Assembly (NCBI RefSeq): GCF_014930365.1
Contig: NZ_JABXWI010000019.1
Coordinates: 1-64,000, forward strand
DNA: 64,000 nt
Direction of reading: 5' to 3'
Source: Streptomyces caniscabiei
GTDB lineage: Bacteria; Actinomycetota; Actinomycetes; Streptomycetales; Streptomycetaceae
Position numbers and translations under genes: made by a program. Shown one piece after another: positions 27,281-35,995 of the stretch (position 1 is its first letter; every line of letters begins with the position of its first letter). The notes beneath the pieces are model-generated. The model was not told the origin of the DNA. It ran no database searches and was given only the letters and a program-made list of their open reading frames with translations.

Positions 27281-28711
27281 ATGCGCCGTTCGAAAATCGT
27301 CTGTACTCTCGGCCCCGCGGTCGACTCCCACGAGCAACTGGTCGCCCTCATCGAGGCCGGCATGAACGTGGCCCGTTTCAATTTCAGCCACGGCAGCCAC
27401 GCCGAGCACCAGGGCCGCTACGACCGGGTCCGGGCCGCCGCCGCCGAGACCGGCAACGCCATCGGCGTCCTCGCCGACCTCCAAGGCCCGAAGATCCGTC
27501 TGGAGACCTTCGCCGAGGGTCCCGTCGAGCTGGTGCGCGGTGACGAGTTCACCATCACCGCCGAGGACGTGCCGGGCGACAAGCAGATCTGCGGTACGAC
27601 GTACAAGGGCCTGCCCGGTGACGTCTCCCCCGGCGACCAGGTCCTCATCAACGACGGCAACGTCGAGCTGAGGGTCATCGAGGTCGACGGGCCGCGCGTG
27701 CGGACCGAGGTCGTCGAGGGCGGTGTCATCTCCGACCACAAGGGCATCAACCTGCCCGGCGCGGCCGTCAACGTGCCGGCGCTGTCCGAGAAGGACGTCG
27801 AGGACCTGCGGTTCGCGCTGCGGATGGGCTGCGACCTGGTCGCGCTGTCCTTCGTGCGGGACGCGAACGACGTGCGGGACGTCCACAAGGTGATGGACGA
27901 GGTGGGCCGCCGGGTCCCCGTCATCGCCAAGGTGGAGAAGCCGCAGGCGGTGGAGAACATGGAGGACGTCGTGATGGCGTTCGACGGTGTGATGGTCGCC
28001 CGTGGCGACCTGGCCGTCGAGTACCCGCTCGAGAAGGTCCCCATGGTGCAGAAGCGCCTCATCGAGCTGTGCCGCCGCAACGCCAAGCCGGTGATCGTGG
28101 CGACCCAGATGATGGAGTCGATGATCACCAACTCCCGCCCCACGCGCGCCGAGGCCTCCGACGTGGCCAACGCGATCCTGGACGGCGCGGACGCGGTCAT
28201 GCTGTCGGCGGAGTCCAGCGTGGGCGCGTACCCGCTGGAGACGGTGCGGACGATGTCGAAGATCGTCACGGCGGCCGAGGAGGAGCTGCTCTCCAAGGGC
28301 CTCCAGCCGCTGGTGCCCGGCAAGAAGCCGCGCACGCAGGGTGGTTCGATCGCCCGTGCCGCCTGTGAGATCGCCGACTTCCTCGGCGGCCGGGCCCTGG
28401 TGGCGTTCACGCAGTCCGGTGACACCGCCCGCCGGCTCTCGCGCTATCGCGCGTCGCAGCCGATCATCGCGTACACCACCGACGAGTCCACCCGGAACCA
28501 GCTGGCGCTCAGCTGGGGTGTCGAGTCGCACGTCGTGCCGTTCGTGAACAGCACCGACGAGATGGTCGACCTGGTCGACCACGAGATGGTCAAGCTCAAC
28601 CGCTTCAACGAGGGCGACATCGCGGTCATCACCGCCGGCTCGCCCCCCGGCGTCCCCGGCACCACCAACATGGTCCGGGTGCACCACCTGGGCGGCGGCG
28701 CCCGCGACTGA
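27281..28711 (+). CDS. pyk: Pyruvate kinase
   Basis: The 476-residue glycolytic enzyme converts phosphoenolpyruvate and ADP to pyruvate and ATP. Motifs in order: MRRSKIVCTLGPAV, MNVARFNFSHGSH, LADLQGPKIRLE, the catalytic Lys in VIAKVEKPQAVENM, MVARGDLAVEYP, and VATQMMESMI. The C-terminal domain (GSIARAACEIADFLGGRALV) is the allosteric/regulatory part. No ribosome site precedes the ATG, and TAGGAT ends 7 bp upstream, so a leaderless mRNA is likely. A strong terminator follows at 28739. Confidence 0.95.
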   Translation: MRRSKIVCTLGPAVDSHEQLVALIEAGMNVARFNFSHGSHAEHQGRYDRVRAAAAETGNAIGVLADLQGPKIRLETFAEGPVELVRGDEFTITAEDVPGDKQICGTTYKGLPGDVSPGDQVLINDGNVELRVIEVDGPRVRTEVVEGGVISDHKGINLPGAAVNVPALSEKDVEDLRFALRMGCDLVALSFVRDANDVRDVHKVMDEVGRRVPVIAKVEKPQAVENMEDVVMAFDGVMVARGDLAVEYPLEKVPMVQKRLIELCRRNAKPVIVATQMMESMITNSRPTRAEASDVANAILDGADAVMLSAESSVGAYPLETVRTMSKIVTAAEEELLSKGLQPLVPGKKPRTQGGSIARAACEIADFLGGRALVAFTQSGDTARRLSRYRASQPIIAYTTDESTRNQLALSWGVESHVVPFVNSTDEMVDLVDHEMVKLNRFNEGDIAVITAGSPPGVPGTTNMVRVHHLGGGARD

Positions 28712-28738
28712 CGCGGCCGTCATCGCCGTAGGACGACA

Positions 28739-28774
28739 CCGAGGGCGCCCCCCGGAAACAGGGGGCGCCCTCGG
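28739..28774 (+). terminator. Terminator after pyk
   Basis: CCGAGGGCGCCCCC pairs with GGGGGCGCCCTCGG around a short loop, starting 28 bp after the pyk stop. A T-tract is absent, as is common in this genus. Confidence 0.8.
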
Positions 28775-28840
28775 CGCTGTGCGGCTCCCGGACGGGTCCT
28801 GGGGCGGCCCGGTGACCCGGGCCGCGGGGTGACCGGCCGC

Positions 28841-30277
28841 TCAGTCGGTCATGAACTGGTGCATGCCGGGAACGGTGAGCGTTCCGCCGAACTGGCCCGC
28901 CTGGACGACCTTGACCTTCGTGAAGTAGATCAGCGGGATGTTCAGCGGCGGCGGGTGCTTCGGGTCGAAGGTCACCGGGATCAGCCCGAGCAGGTTGCCG
29001 GAGATGCTCTCGGTGTACATGACCGTCTTGCCTTCACGGATCGTGGACGTCGTGCCCTTGCCGGCCTGCACGTGGTAGGTCACGCCGGCCTGCTTGTCGT
29101 CGACCGTCTGGTGGAGGTCGCCGATGTCGGTGCCGTCGGAGATGACGTACTTCAGCACCTCCTTGACCGAGCCGTCGGCGGTCTTCACCTTGACGACGCC
29201 CTGGTAGTCGGCGCCCTTCAGCAGCAGCGAGCTGGCGTCCAGGTACCAGGGGTCGTTCGGCAGCGGCGGAATGCCCTTCTCGACGCCGCTCTCGTCGTCC
29301 GTGGCGACCGGGCAGCCCTCGGTGTCCGCGCTCTCGCTCGGCGAGGGGCTCGGCGTGGCGGTGGCGTCGTCCGTGGCATCGTCGGTGGCGTCCTCGGCCG
29401 CCTTCTCGGCGTCCTCGGTGTCCCCCGCGGTGTCGGTGACGTCCTTGGCGGCGTCCTCGACCTTGTCGGAGGCGTTGCCGGCGGTGTCCTTCGCGTCCTT
29501 GCCGGCGTCCGAGCCCGCGTCGTCGTCCTCCTTCGAGCCGGAGGCGTCCTCCGACGGGGAGGGCGACGGGGACGGGCTGGTCGACGTGGAGGGAGTGGTC
29601 TCCGTCTCCTTGTCGTCCGGCTTGAACAGGTCCTCGATCGCGGTGCCGATGTCCTCCAGCACGTTGCCGCCGCCGTCGGTCTCGGAGGTGTCGGCCGAGG
29701 GGGCCTCGCCGGAACCGGCCGTGTCGGTCGCGGACTTGTCGCTGTCGTCCGTCGACGACTCGTCCGAGGCGGAGCCGTCCTTGTCGTCGGAACCTGAATC
29801 CGACGACGCGGAGTCGTCCGTGGCCGTGTCGTCGGAGGCCGAGTCTCCGGAGGAGTTGCTGTCGTCGGCGGAGTCGTCGCCCGTGGACGTGTCCTTGCCC
29901 TCGTCCGTCGACGTGTCCTCGTCCGTGGAGGGGCTCTCGTCCGTGGAGTCGGTGCTCTCCTCGGCGGACGGGGTCGGCGTCGGCGTCGCGGAGGCGTCGG
30001 TGCCCTCCTCGGCGGCCTCCAGGGCCTCCACGCAGTCCTTGTACTCGTCGGCCGTCAGAGACAGCTTCGTCGGGTCGTCGGCGCGGGCGAGCGTCAGCGT
30101 GGGCGTGAAGCCCATGCCCATGAGGACCGCCGTCGGCATCGCCGCCAGGGCTATCGCCTTGCCCGCCGGCATGTTCAGCCGGGTGAGAAGGGGCTTCTTG
30201 GGCGCCGCGTGCCGCGGTCCGGATCTCGCACGGGACTCTCCCACCGAAGTCCCGTGGGTCACCTCGTCAGCCGGCAC
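28841..30277 (-). CDS. Secreted/anchored protein with a long acidic Ser/Thr/Asp repeat region
   Basis: A 478-residue protein, third gene of an operon. A hydrophobic segment (about residues 38-62, KAIALAAMPTAVLMGMGFTPTL) suggests export. Residues about 92-318 are low complexity: Asp, Ser, Glu, Thr and Pro with blocks such as TDESPSTDEDTSTDEG. The last 160 residues form a folded domain (GIPPLPNDPWYLDASSLLLKG to GTLTVPGMHQFMTD) that resembles the beta-rich DUF6230 protein at the operon head in style. GTG 30277 has GGGAGG upstream and overlaps the previous gene by 11 bp. Likely a wall-spanning acidic stalk carrying a surface domain; that is inference. Confidence 0.75.
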   Translation of the reverse strand: MPADEVTHGTSVGESRARSGPRHAAPKKPLLTRLNMPAGKAIALAAMPTAVLMGMGFTPTLTLARADDPTKLSLTADEYKDCVEALEAAEEGTDASATPTPTPSAEESTDSTDESPSTDEDTSTDEGKDTSTGDDSADDSNSSGDSASDDTATDDSASSDSGSDDKDGSASDESSTDDSDKSATDTAGSGEAPSADTSETDGGGNVLEDIGTAIEDLFKPDDKETETTPSTSTSPSPSPSPSEDASGSKEDDDAGSDAGKDAKDTAGNASDKVEDAAKDVTDTAGDTEDAEKAAEDATDDATDDATATPSPSPSESADTEGCPVATDDESGVEKGIPPLPNDPWYLDASSLLLKGADYQGVVKVKTADGSVKEVLKYVISDGTDIGDLHQTVDDKQAGVTYHVQAGKGTTSTIREGKTVMYTESISGNLLGLIPVTFDPKHPPPLNIPLIYFTKVKVVQAGQFGGTLTVPGMHQFMTD

Positions 30278-30890
30278 TGTGCCTCCCGTTCGTCCCGTTC
30301 GTGTGGGTGGTACCTGTGAGGTCGTCGCCCTCGCCGTTCGCCGCCCCGCTCGCCGAGCCCGCTCCCGCGGACTCCGGGGCGTCGCCCTTGTGCAGGGGGA
30401 CCGCACTTTGCTGTGCCGTGTTCTCGGGAGCCGTGTCCTGCGCGACCGGTGTCCGCGACGGGGTCCTGTAGGTGGACGGCACCGCCGCCTCCTCGTGACC
30501 GGGCGCCCAGGCGATGGCCAGTGCACCGCCGATCAGGGAGAGCAGGAAGCCGACACCGAAGCCACCGAGGTTGGAGACCGGGATGGACACGAGCGCCAGG
30601 AGGATCGCCGCCGTACCGGCGAAGGTGCGTACGTGCCGCTGGAACCAGAGGCTGACCCCGAGCACCACCAGCAGCACGCCGATGATGAGGGATCCCGCGC
30701 CGCCCGTCGTCGACATGGCGAGCGTCAGATGACCGATCTGCAGGTTCGCGTACGGCAGATACATGATCGGGAAACCGCCGAGCAGGACCAACAGGCCCGC
30801 CCAGAAGGGACGAGAGCCCCTCCAGTCGCTAAAGCGCCGCCGAAAGGCGCGGAGATAGTCTTCGTTCTGCCCCGTTGACTCGGCGCTCAT
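30267..30890 (-). CDS. DUF6114 membrane protein
   Basis: A 207-residue integral membrane protein. About four helices are visible, for example PFWAGLLVLLGGFPIMYLPY, AGSLIIGVLLVVLGVSLWF, TAAILLALVSIPVS and GFGVGFLLSLIGGALAIAW, followed by a hydrophilic tail rich in Ala, Gly and Thr. The family is found with DUF6230 proteins in sporulating actinobacteria and has no assigned biochemical role. ATG 30890 has GGGAG upstream. The genes before and after are read in the same direction. Confidence 0.8.
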   Translation of the reverse strand: MSAESTGQNEDYLRAFRRRFSDWRGSRPFWAGLLVLLGGFPIMYLPYANLQIGHLTLAMSTTGGAGSLIIGVLLVVLGVSLWFQRHVRTFAGTAAILLALVSIPVSNLGGFGVGFLLSLIGGALAIAWAPGHEEAAVPSTYRTPSRTPVAQDTAPENTAQQSAVPLHKGDAPESAGAGSASGAANGEGDDLTGTTHTNGTNGRHSAG

Positions 30891-31055
30891 GGACAACAGC
30901 TCCCTGGAACGGTGTTGCTGTGAGAAGTTCGCGTACGACGCGTACGACGCGGGCGTACGGAATTCAGGTACGGAGATCGTGTGCGCGGTGGAGCGCACGA
31001 CGAGAGGGACGGGCGGGCGAAGAAGCGGACGCCCCCTCACCCGCCCAGGGAGTGC

Positions 31056-31691
31056 CTAGTAGCACTCCACGACGCCCTTGTGGAGCGACATCTTCAAGTT
31101 GCTCAGCTTGAAGGTTCCTGCAGTGGTCGCCCACGCCGTCTGCTTCACGCCGGTGAGCGAGGCCGAGTCGGCCTGCTGAGCGAACCCGTAGGGGTTGGCC
31201 TGCTCCGAGCCACCCTTCATGCCAGGACCCTTGTTGGCGTCCTTCGCGGCCACACCGATGTCGATGCCCTTGAAGACGGCGTCCGCCTCGAGGTCCTCGA
31301 CGTCGATGTAGAGGTTCTCGGCCTCGACCTTCTTGCCACCGGTGCCAGCGGTCAGCTTGAGGCTGACGCTACCGAGGATCGGGACACCGGGGGTGACGAC
31401 CGACTGGCACATGTTGGTGATGGTCGCGGACTTGAACGCCGAAACGGCGACGGGGTGAACCGTCTTCTCGCCCTTGAGGGTGTAACCCTCGTCGAGCGCT
31501 CCGTACTGCGAGAAGCCCGTACCGTCGAGCTGACCCGCCGTCACCTTGAACGACTGGCCCGACACACTGAACGACGCGGCGAGAGCACCCTGCGCGAGGG
31601 CGACACCTATCGCTGCCGTGGCGGCGACGCTGGGCACCATGACCACAGCGAACCGCTTCCATCTGGTCCCGCCACGCACCTGGGACTCCAT
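31056..31691 (-). CDS. DUF6230 exported protein
   Basis: The 211-residue protein has an N-terminal signal-like segment (FAVVMVPSVAATAAIGVALAQGALA) and a beta-rich body with VSGQSFKVTAGQLDGTGFSQYG and TAGTFKLSNLKMSLHKGVVECY at the end. Databases often label this family cholesterol esterase, but I see no serine hydrolase motif, so that label is not adopted. GGAGG sits ideally before the ATG at 31691. It heads a three-gene operon with DUF6114 and the acidic repeat protein; all three look envelope-directed. Confidence 0.8.
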   Translation of the reverse strand: MESQVRGGTRWKRFAVVMVPSVAATAAIGVALAQGALAASFSVSGQSFKVTAGQLDGTGFSQYGALDEGYTLKGEKTVHPVAVSAFKSATITNMCQSVVTPGVPILGSVSLKLTAGTGGKKVEAENLYIDVEDLEADAVFKGIDIGVAAKDANKGPGMKGGSEQANPYGFAQQADSASLTGVKQTAWATTAGTFKLSNLKMSLHKGVVECY

Positions 31692-32062
31692 ATTTCCTCC
31701 TTCTCGGACGTACATCTCCTGATACCGGCTCGCCCCTTGGCGGCGGCTCGGCCGGACAGGGATGGGAGAAGTGCTACGTCCTCGGGAAGGAGAGCGCCCG
31801 CGCTCGGTGGCGCGAAAAGCGCCCGAATCACCGGCGATCACCCCCGAGCGACAACCACTGGTCGCGCCTGACACGCATCACGCACAACCTGCTGGACAGG
31901 CTCCGCGGTTGAGCGGAGACCCCCCTGCCCAAGAGCCGGCGCCACTGTCGCCCGCTCTACTCGGTGGGGACCCAGAAAACCCGTTGACCCGACTGGCTGG
32001 CGGGGTACGGGACAGGACCGAGCGTCGCCGATCGTGGTGCATTCTCGCCGCCCCCGCAAGGG

Positions 32063-32107
32063 GGGTCGTTACTGGCTAGTAACGGACGGATAACCGAACA
32101 ACGACCC
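32063..32107. promoter_or_regulatory. Nested palindrome, operator candidate 1
   Basis: GTTACTGGCTAGTAAC (32068-32083) has perfect 6-bp arms. An outer pair, GGGTCGTT (32063-32070) and AACGACCC (32100-32107), encloses it. The motif TTACT-n-AGTAA recurs at 32199-32211, as expected for a dimeric repressor with more than one site. Confidence 0.55.
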
Positions 32108-32198
32108 ATCGGCATCGGCCAGCGACCCTGGGTGGCGCCGAGTGAGGCGACACATGGGTGGACAGTCGGACAGAGTCCGACAGATCGACGGGATTCTC

Positions 32199-32252
32199 TT
32201 ACTGCCAGTAACAGCGGCCGCGATTACCAAGATTTGGTAAAACGCGGCCGCG
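32199..32252. promoter_or_regulatory. Operator candidates 2 and 3 within a long inverted repeat
   Basis: TTACTGCCAGTAA (32199-32211) is a perfect palindrome around one base. TTACCAA-GAT-TTGGTAA (32224-32240) has 7-bp arms and is framed by GCGGCCGCG (32214-32222) and CGCGGCCGC (32244-32252). The 39-nt structure could also terminate the thioredoxin-TPR transcript that ends at 32386. Confidence 0.55.
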
Positions 32253-32385
32253 GTGTCGCTGTGTCGCCAAATCTCTCACTCGCGCACCACACGTCCCGGC
32301 ACTCCGGGACGGAGGTGCTCACGAGCCCCCGGGCCTCCGCCCGTCACAGCCGACGCTCAACCGAGGCAGGGGGTCCACAGACAGG

Positions 32386-33363
32386 TCAGAACAGGGCCCG
32401 CGCCAGCGAGCGACGCGCCGCGGCCACCCGCGGATCGTCACCGCCGACCACCTCGAAGAGCTCCAGCAGCCGCAGCCGTACGGCGTCCCGGTCGTCACCG
32501 GCCGTGCGCCGCACCGTGTCGATGAGTCGTCCGAACGCGTCCTCCACATGTCCGCCGACGAGGTCGAGGTCCGCCGCCGCGATCTGCGCCTGCGCGTCGC
32601 CCGGGTTCTCGGCGGCCGCCTTGCGCACGTCCTGCGGGTCGACGCCCTGCACACGCTGGAGCAACTCGGCCTGGGCGAGGCCGAGTTTGGCCTCCGTGTT
32701 GCCCGGGTCGTCGCTCAGCACGTTCTTGTACGCCTGCACCGCGCCACCGAAGTCGCCCGCGTCCAGGGCTCGTACGGCGGCTTCGAGCAGGTGGTCGTAA
32801 GGGCCGGCCGGGATCTGCGGGGCCGCCTCGACGGGGGCGCCGGACTCGGCGTCCGGGTCCACCACCAGGCCGGTGAGCCCGAAGCGCTCCTCGGCGACCT
32901 GCACGAGCTGGTCGAGGGTCGCGCGGATCTGCTGCTCGGGGGCGGCGCCCTGGAAGAGGGGGAGGGCCTGACCGGCGACGACGGCGAACACGGCCGGGAT
33001 CCCCTGGATCCCGAACTGCTGCATCAACATCTGGTTGGCGTCGACATCGATCTTCGCGAGGACGAACTTGCCGTTGTACTCGACGGCGAGGCGCTCCAGC
33101 ACCGGGCTGAGCTGCTTGCAGGGCTGGCACCACTCGGCCCAGAAGTCGATGACGACGGGGACTTCGGTGGACCGCTGCAGGACCTCGCTCTCGAACCCGG
33201 CCTCATCGACGTCGATGACCAGGTCGGCCGGGGAGACCGCCCCTCCCCCGCCCTGCCGGGCCGTTTCGGCGCGCGCCTGCTCCGCCTTCGCCTTGGCCTC
33301 CTGGGCCGCCTTCACCGCGGCGAGGTCGACGACTCCGCTCATGGACATGTTCCGTGGCTGCAT
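32386..33363 (-). CDS. Thioredoxin-TPR protein, CnoX/YbbN type
   Basis: The 325-residue protein joins a thioredoxin domain (about residues 45-155; active site WAEWCQPC with Cys79 and Cys82) to a C-terminal helical repeat region (HLLEAAVRALDAGDFGGAVQAYKNVLSDDPGNTEAK and on). This is the layout of CnoX/YbbN, a redox-linked holdase that works with chaperonins. Unlike E. coli CnoX, both active-site cysteines are present, so oxidoreductase activity is likely kept. A charged Ala/Lys/Glu helix (residues 15-37) precedes the domain. ATG 33363 has GGAGG 8 nt upstream. Confidence 0.9.
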   Translation of the reverse strand: MQPRNMSMSGVVDLAAVKAAQEAKAKAEQARAETARQGGGGAVSPADLVIDVDEAGFESEVLQRSTEVPVVIDFWAEWCQPCKQLSPVLERLAVEYNGKFVLAKIDVDANQMLMQQFGIQGIPAVFAVVAGQALPLFQGAAPEQQIRATLDQLVQVAEERFGLTGLVVDPDAESGAPVEAAPQIPAGPYDHLLEAAVRALDAGDFGGAVQAYKNVLSDDPGNTEAKLGLAQAELLQRVQGVDPQDVRKAAAENPGDAQAQIAAADLDLVGGHVEDAFGRLIDTVRRTAGDDRDAVRLRLLELFEVVGGDDPRVAAARRSLARALF

Positions 33364-33551
33364 GAGTACATCCTCCCCCTTCCGAGCACGCAGGTGAAAA
33401 GCGTCCTGGAGCCGGGCACCCACCCGGCTTTCGCTACGACTCGTAGCGTAACCGTCCCGGCGACTCTCCTGCACCCCTCACTACCCACTCCGCAGTGATC
33501 TGCCTCACGACGACGGGGAGGACTTCGACAACGGCCGGATATGGTCGCCGG

Positions 33552-34175
33552 ATGCAGAGCCGCACCCCCGCCGCACGCGCCACGGGCGGCCGTCCGCGCA
33601 GCGCCGCCGCGGACGCCGCGATCCTGGCCGCGACCCGTGCGGCGCTGGTCGACCTGGGCTGGTCGAAGCTGACCCTGGGCGACGTGGCGACCCGGGCCGG
33701 TGTCGCGAAGACGACCCTCTACCGCCGCTGGGCCGGCAAGAACGAACTCGTCGTGGACGCGGTGGCGGAACTCTTCGACGAGCTGCGCCTCCCGGACCGG
33801 GGCAGCCTGGCGGCCGACATCGAGGGCGTGGTGCTCCAGTTCGCGGCGATCCTGGCCCGCCCGGAGGCCAAGAGCGGCCTCATGGCCGTCGTCGCCGAGT
33901 CGACCCATGACGACGCCCTGCGCGAGCGCATCCGCGCGTCCGTCGTCGACCGCCAGAAACGCCTCGTCCTGGAGGGCCGCGCCCGGGCCCAGGCCCGCGG
34001 CGAACTCCCCCCGGAATCCGACCCCGCCACCGCCGCCCGCACCGTCGACCTCATCTTCGACGTGGTCGTGGGTACGGTCGTCCACCGCACGCTGGTCAGC
34101 GCGGAACCGGCGGACGAGGAGTGGGCCCGGGACTTCACGACCCTCTTGCTGAACGGCCTGAGGGGCACTGCATAA
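33552..34175 (+). CDS. TetR-family regulator
   Basis: A 207-residue protein with the TetR DNA-binding domain at about residues 22-65 (ILAATRAALVDLGWSKLTLGDVATRAGVAKTTLYRRW) and the C-terminal helical domain of the TetR_C_11-like kind (DLIFDVVVGTVVHRTLVSAEP). TATGGT ends 7 bp before the ATG and there is no ribosome site, so a leaderless transcript is likely. It is divergent from the thioredoxin-TPR gene and convergent with icmA. It could recognise the TTACT palindromes or the icmA operator, but nothing proves either. Confidence 0.85.
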   Translation: MQSRTPAARATGGRPRSAAADAAILAATRAALVDLGWSKLTLGDVATRAGVAKTTLYRRWAGKNELVVDAVAELFDELRLPDRGSLAADIEGVVLQFAAILARPEAKSGLMAVVAESTHDDALRERIRASVVDRQKRLVLEGRARAQARGELPPESDPATAARTVDLIFDVVVGTVVHRTLVSAEPADEEWARDFTTLLLNGLRGTA

Positions 34176-34189
34176 AACGCGCGCCGTAA

Positions 34190-34236
34190 GACGCGCCCCG
34201 CAAGGGGCGCGGGGACTGCGCGAGAAGCCCCCACCC
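34190..34236. repeat. Dispersed intergenic repeat core (site 3)
   Basis: CGCCCCG/CAAGGGGCGCGGGGACTGCG followed by CGAGAAGCCCC repeats the site 1-2 sequence, with one A missing. It lies between the convergent TetR and icmA genes. Confidence 0.65.
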
Positions 34237-34286
34237 ACCCGCACCCGACAACGGCCCTCGCCCGCCCCCGCCGGAGGCAACCGCGC

Positions 34287-35987
34287 CTAGAACCCCGCCG
34301 GCTCCGTGTACACCCCCCACTCCTCCCGCAGCACCCCGCAGATCTCCCCCAGCGTCGCCTCGGCCCGCACCGCGTCGAGCATCGGCCCGATCATGTTGGC
34401 CCCGCCGCGCGCCGCCGCGAGCATCGCGTCGAGCGCGGACCGCACGGCCCCGTCGTCGCGCGCCCCCTTCCGCCCCGCGAGCACCCTCACCTGCTCCCGC
34501 TCCACCTCGTGACTGACCCGCAGGATCTCCAGGTCCCCGGTCACGGACCCATGGTGGACATTGACGCCGACGACCCGCTTCTCCCCCTTCTCCAGCGCCT
34601 GTTGGTACCGGAAGGCGGACTCCGCGATCTCCCCGGTGAACCACCCGTCCTCGATCCCCCGCAGGATCCCGGAGGTGATCGGCCCGATCGGATGCGTCCC
34701 GTCCGGATGCGCCCGCAGCCCCCGCTCCTTGATCTGGTCGAAGATCTTCTCTGCGTCGGCCTCGATACGGTCCGTCAGCTGCTCGACGTACCACGAACCA
34801 CCCAGCGGATCGGCGACATTGGCGACCCCGGTCTCCTCCATCAGCACCTGCTGCGTCCGCAGCGCGATCTCCGCGGCCTGTTCCGACGGCAGCGCCAGCG
34901 TCTCGTCCAGCGCGTTGGTGTGCAGCGAGTTGGTCCCGCCGAGCACCGCCGACAGCGCCTCCACCGCCGTACGCACCACGTTGTTGTACGGCTGCTGCGC
35001 GGTCAGCGAGACCCCGGCGGTCTGCGTGTGGAAGCGCAGCCACTGGGCCTTCTCCGTGCGCGCCCCGTACACGTCCCGCATCCACCGCGCCCAGATCCGG
35101 CGCGCCGCGCGGAACTTGGCGATCTCCTCGAAGAAGTCGACGTGCGCGTCGAAGAAGAAGGACAGCCCGGGCGCGAACACGTCGACGTCCAGCCCCCGGC
35201 TGAGCCCCAGCTCCACGTATCCGAAGCCGTCCGCGAGGGTGTACGCCAGCTCCTGCGCGGCCGTGGCCCCGGCCTCCCGGATGTGGTAGCCGGAGACGGA
35301 GAGCGGCTTGTACGCGGGGATCTCGGCCGCGCAGTGCTCCATGAGGTCCCCGATGAGGCGCAGATGCGGCTCGGGCTGGAAGAGCCACTCCTTCTGCGCG
35401 ATGTACTCCTTGAAGATGTCGGTCTGGAGGGTGCCGTTGAGCACACCCGGGTCGACGCCCTGCCGCTCGGCGGCGACGAGGTACATGCAGAAGACGGGGA
35501 CGGCGGGCCCGCTGATCGTCATGGACGTGGTGACGTCACCCAGCGGGATGTCCCTGAACAGCACCTCCATGTCGGCAGCGGAGTCGATGGCGACCCCGCA
35601 GTGCCCCACCTCACCGAGCGAGCGCGGCTCGTCCGAGTCCCGCCCCATCAGCGTCGGCATGTCGAACGCGACGGACAGTCCTCCGCCTCCGTTGGCGAGG
35701 ATCTTCTTGTAGCGCTCGTTCGTCTGCTCCGCGTTCCCGAACCCCGCGAACTGGCGGATCGTCCACGTCCGCCCCCGGTAGCCGGTCGGATACAGCCCGC
35801 GCGTGAAGGGGAACTCCCCCGGCCAGCCGATCCGCTCGAACCCCTCGTACACATCGCCCGGCCGGGGCCCGTACACGGGCTCCACGGGGTCCCCGGAGAG
35901 CGTCGTGAAGTCGGCCTCCCGCTTCCGCGCGGAGTCGTAACGGTCCTGCCAGCGGCGGCGGCCCTCATCGATGGCGTCAGCGTCCAT
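34287..35987 (-). CDS. icmA: Isobutyryl-CoA mutase large subunit
   Basis: A 566-residue B12-dependent mutase catalytic chain that interconverts isobutyryl-CoA and n-butyryl-CoA. It is related to methylmalonyl-CoA mutase (GLYPTGYRGRTWTIRQFAGF; SVSGYHIREAGATAAQELAY) but lacks the C-terminal cobalamin domain. The residues known to separate the two activities read Phe80 and Gln198, as in IcmA, not Tyr and Arg. The small B12-binding partner IcmB is not in the window. A 22-bp perfect palindrome lies 8 bp before the ATG. The GTPase chaperone MeaB is at 47946-48902. Confidence 0.93.
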   Translation of the reverse strand: MDADAIDEGRRRWQDRYDSARKREADFTTLSGDPVEPVYGPRPGDVYEGFERIGWPGEFPFTRGLYPTGYRGRTWTIRQFAGFGNAEQTNERYKKILANGGGGLSVAFDMPTLMGRDSDEPRSLGEVGHCGVAIDSAADMEVLFRDIPLGDVTTSMTISGPAVPVFCMYLVAAERQGVDPGVLNGTLQTDIFKEYIAQKEWLFQPEPHLRLIGDLMEHCAAEIPAYKPLSVSGYHIREAGATAAQELAYTLADGFGYVELGLSRGLDVDVFAPGLSFFFDAHVDFFEEIAKFRAARRIWARWMRDVYGARTEKAQWLRFHTQTAGVSLTAQQPYNNVVRTAVEALSAVLGGTNSLHTNALDETLALPSEQAAEIALRTQQVLMEETGVANVADPLGGSWYVEQLTDRIEADAEKIFDQIKERGLRAHPDGTHPIGPITSGILRGIEDGWFTGEIAESAFRYQQALEKGEKRVVGVNVHHGSVTGDLEILRVSHEVEREQVRVLAGRKGARDDGAVRSALDAMLAAARGGANMIGPMLDAVRAEATLGEICGVLREEWGVYTEPAGF

Positions 35988-35995
35988 GGAACCAA

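Larger units (their letters stand above)
31692..32385. other. Long non-coding control region upstream of the DUF6230 operon
   Basis: A 694-bp gap without a credible gene; frames of about 100 codons here lack codon bias and homology. It contains three palindromes with TTACT or TTACC half-sites (32068-32083, 32199-32211, 32224-32240). The operon promoter could not be placed, so a long leader is possible. Confidence 0.6.

Noticed and set aside
25229-28723. A 1164-codon minus-strand frame opposite pta, ackA and pyk
   Set aside because: It spans three well-identified + strand genes and their gaps, with no homology.
29271-30878. A Ser/Val-rich + strand frame of 535 codons
   Set aside because: It is antisense to the acidic repeat protein; the minus-strand frame has a good start, ribosome site, coupling and a folded C-terminus.
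31762-32079. A 105-codon + strand frame in the DUF6230 upstream gap
   Set aside because: No homology, weak codon bias, no ribosome site; it runs through the palindrome region.
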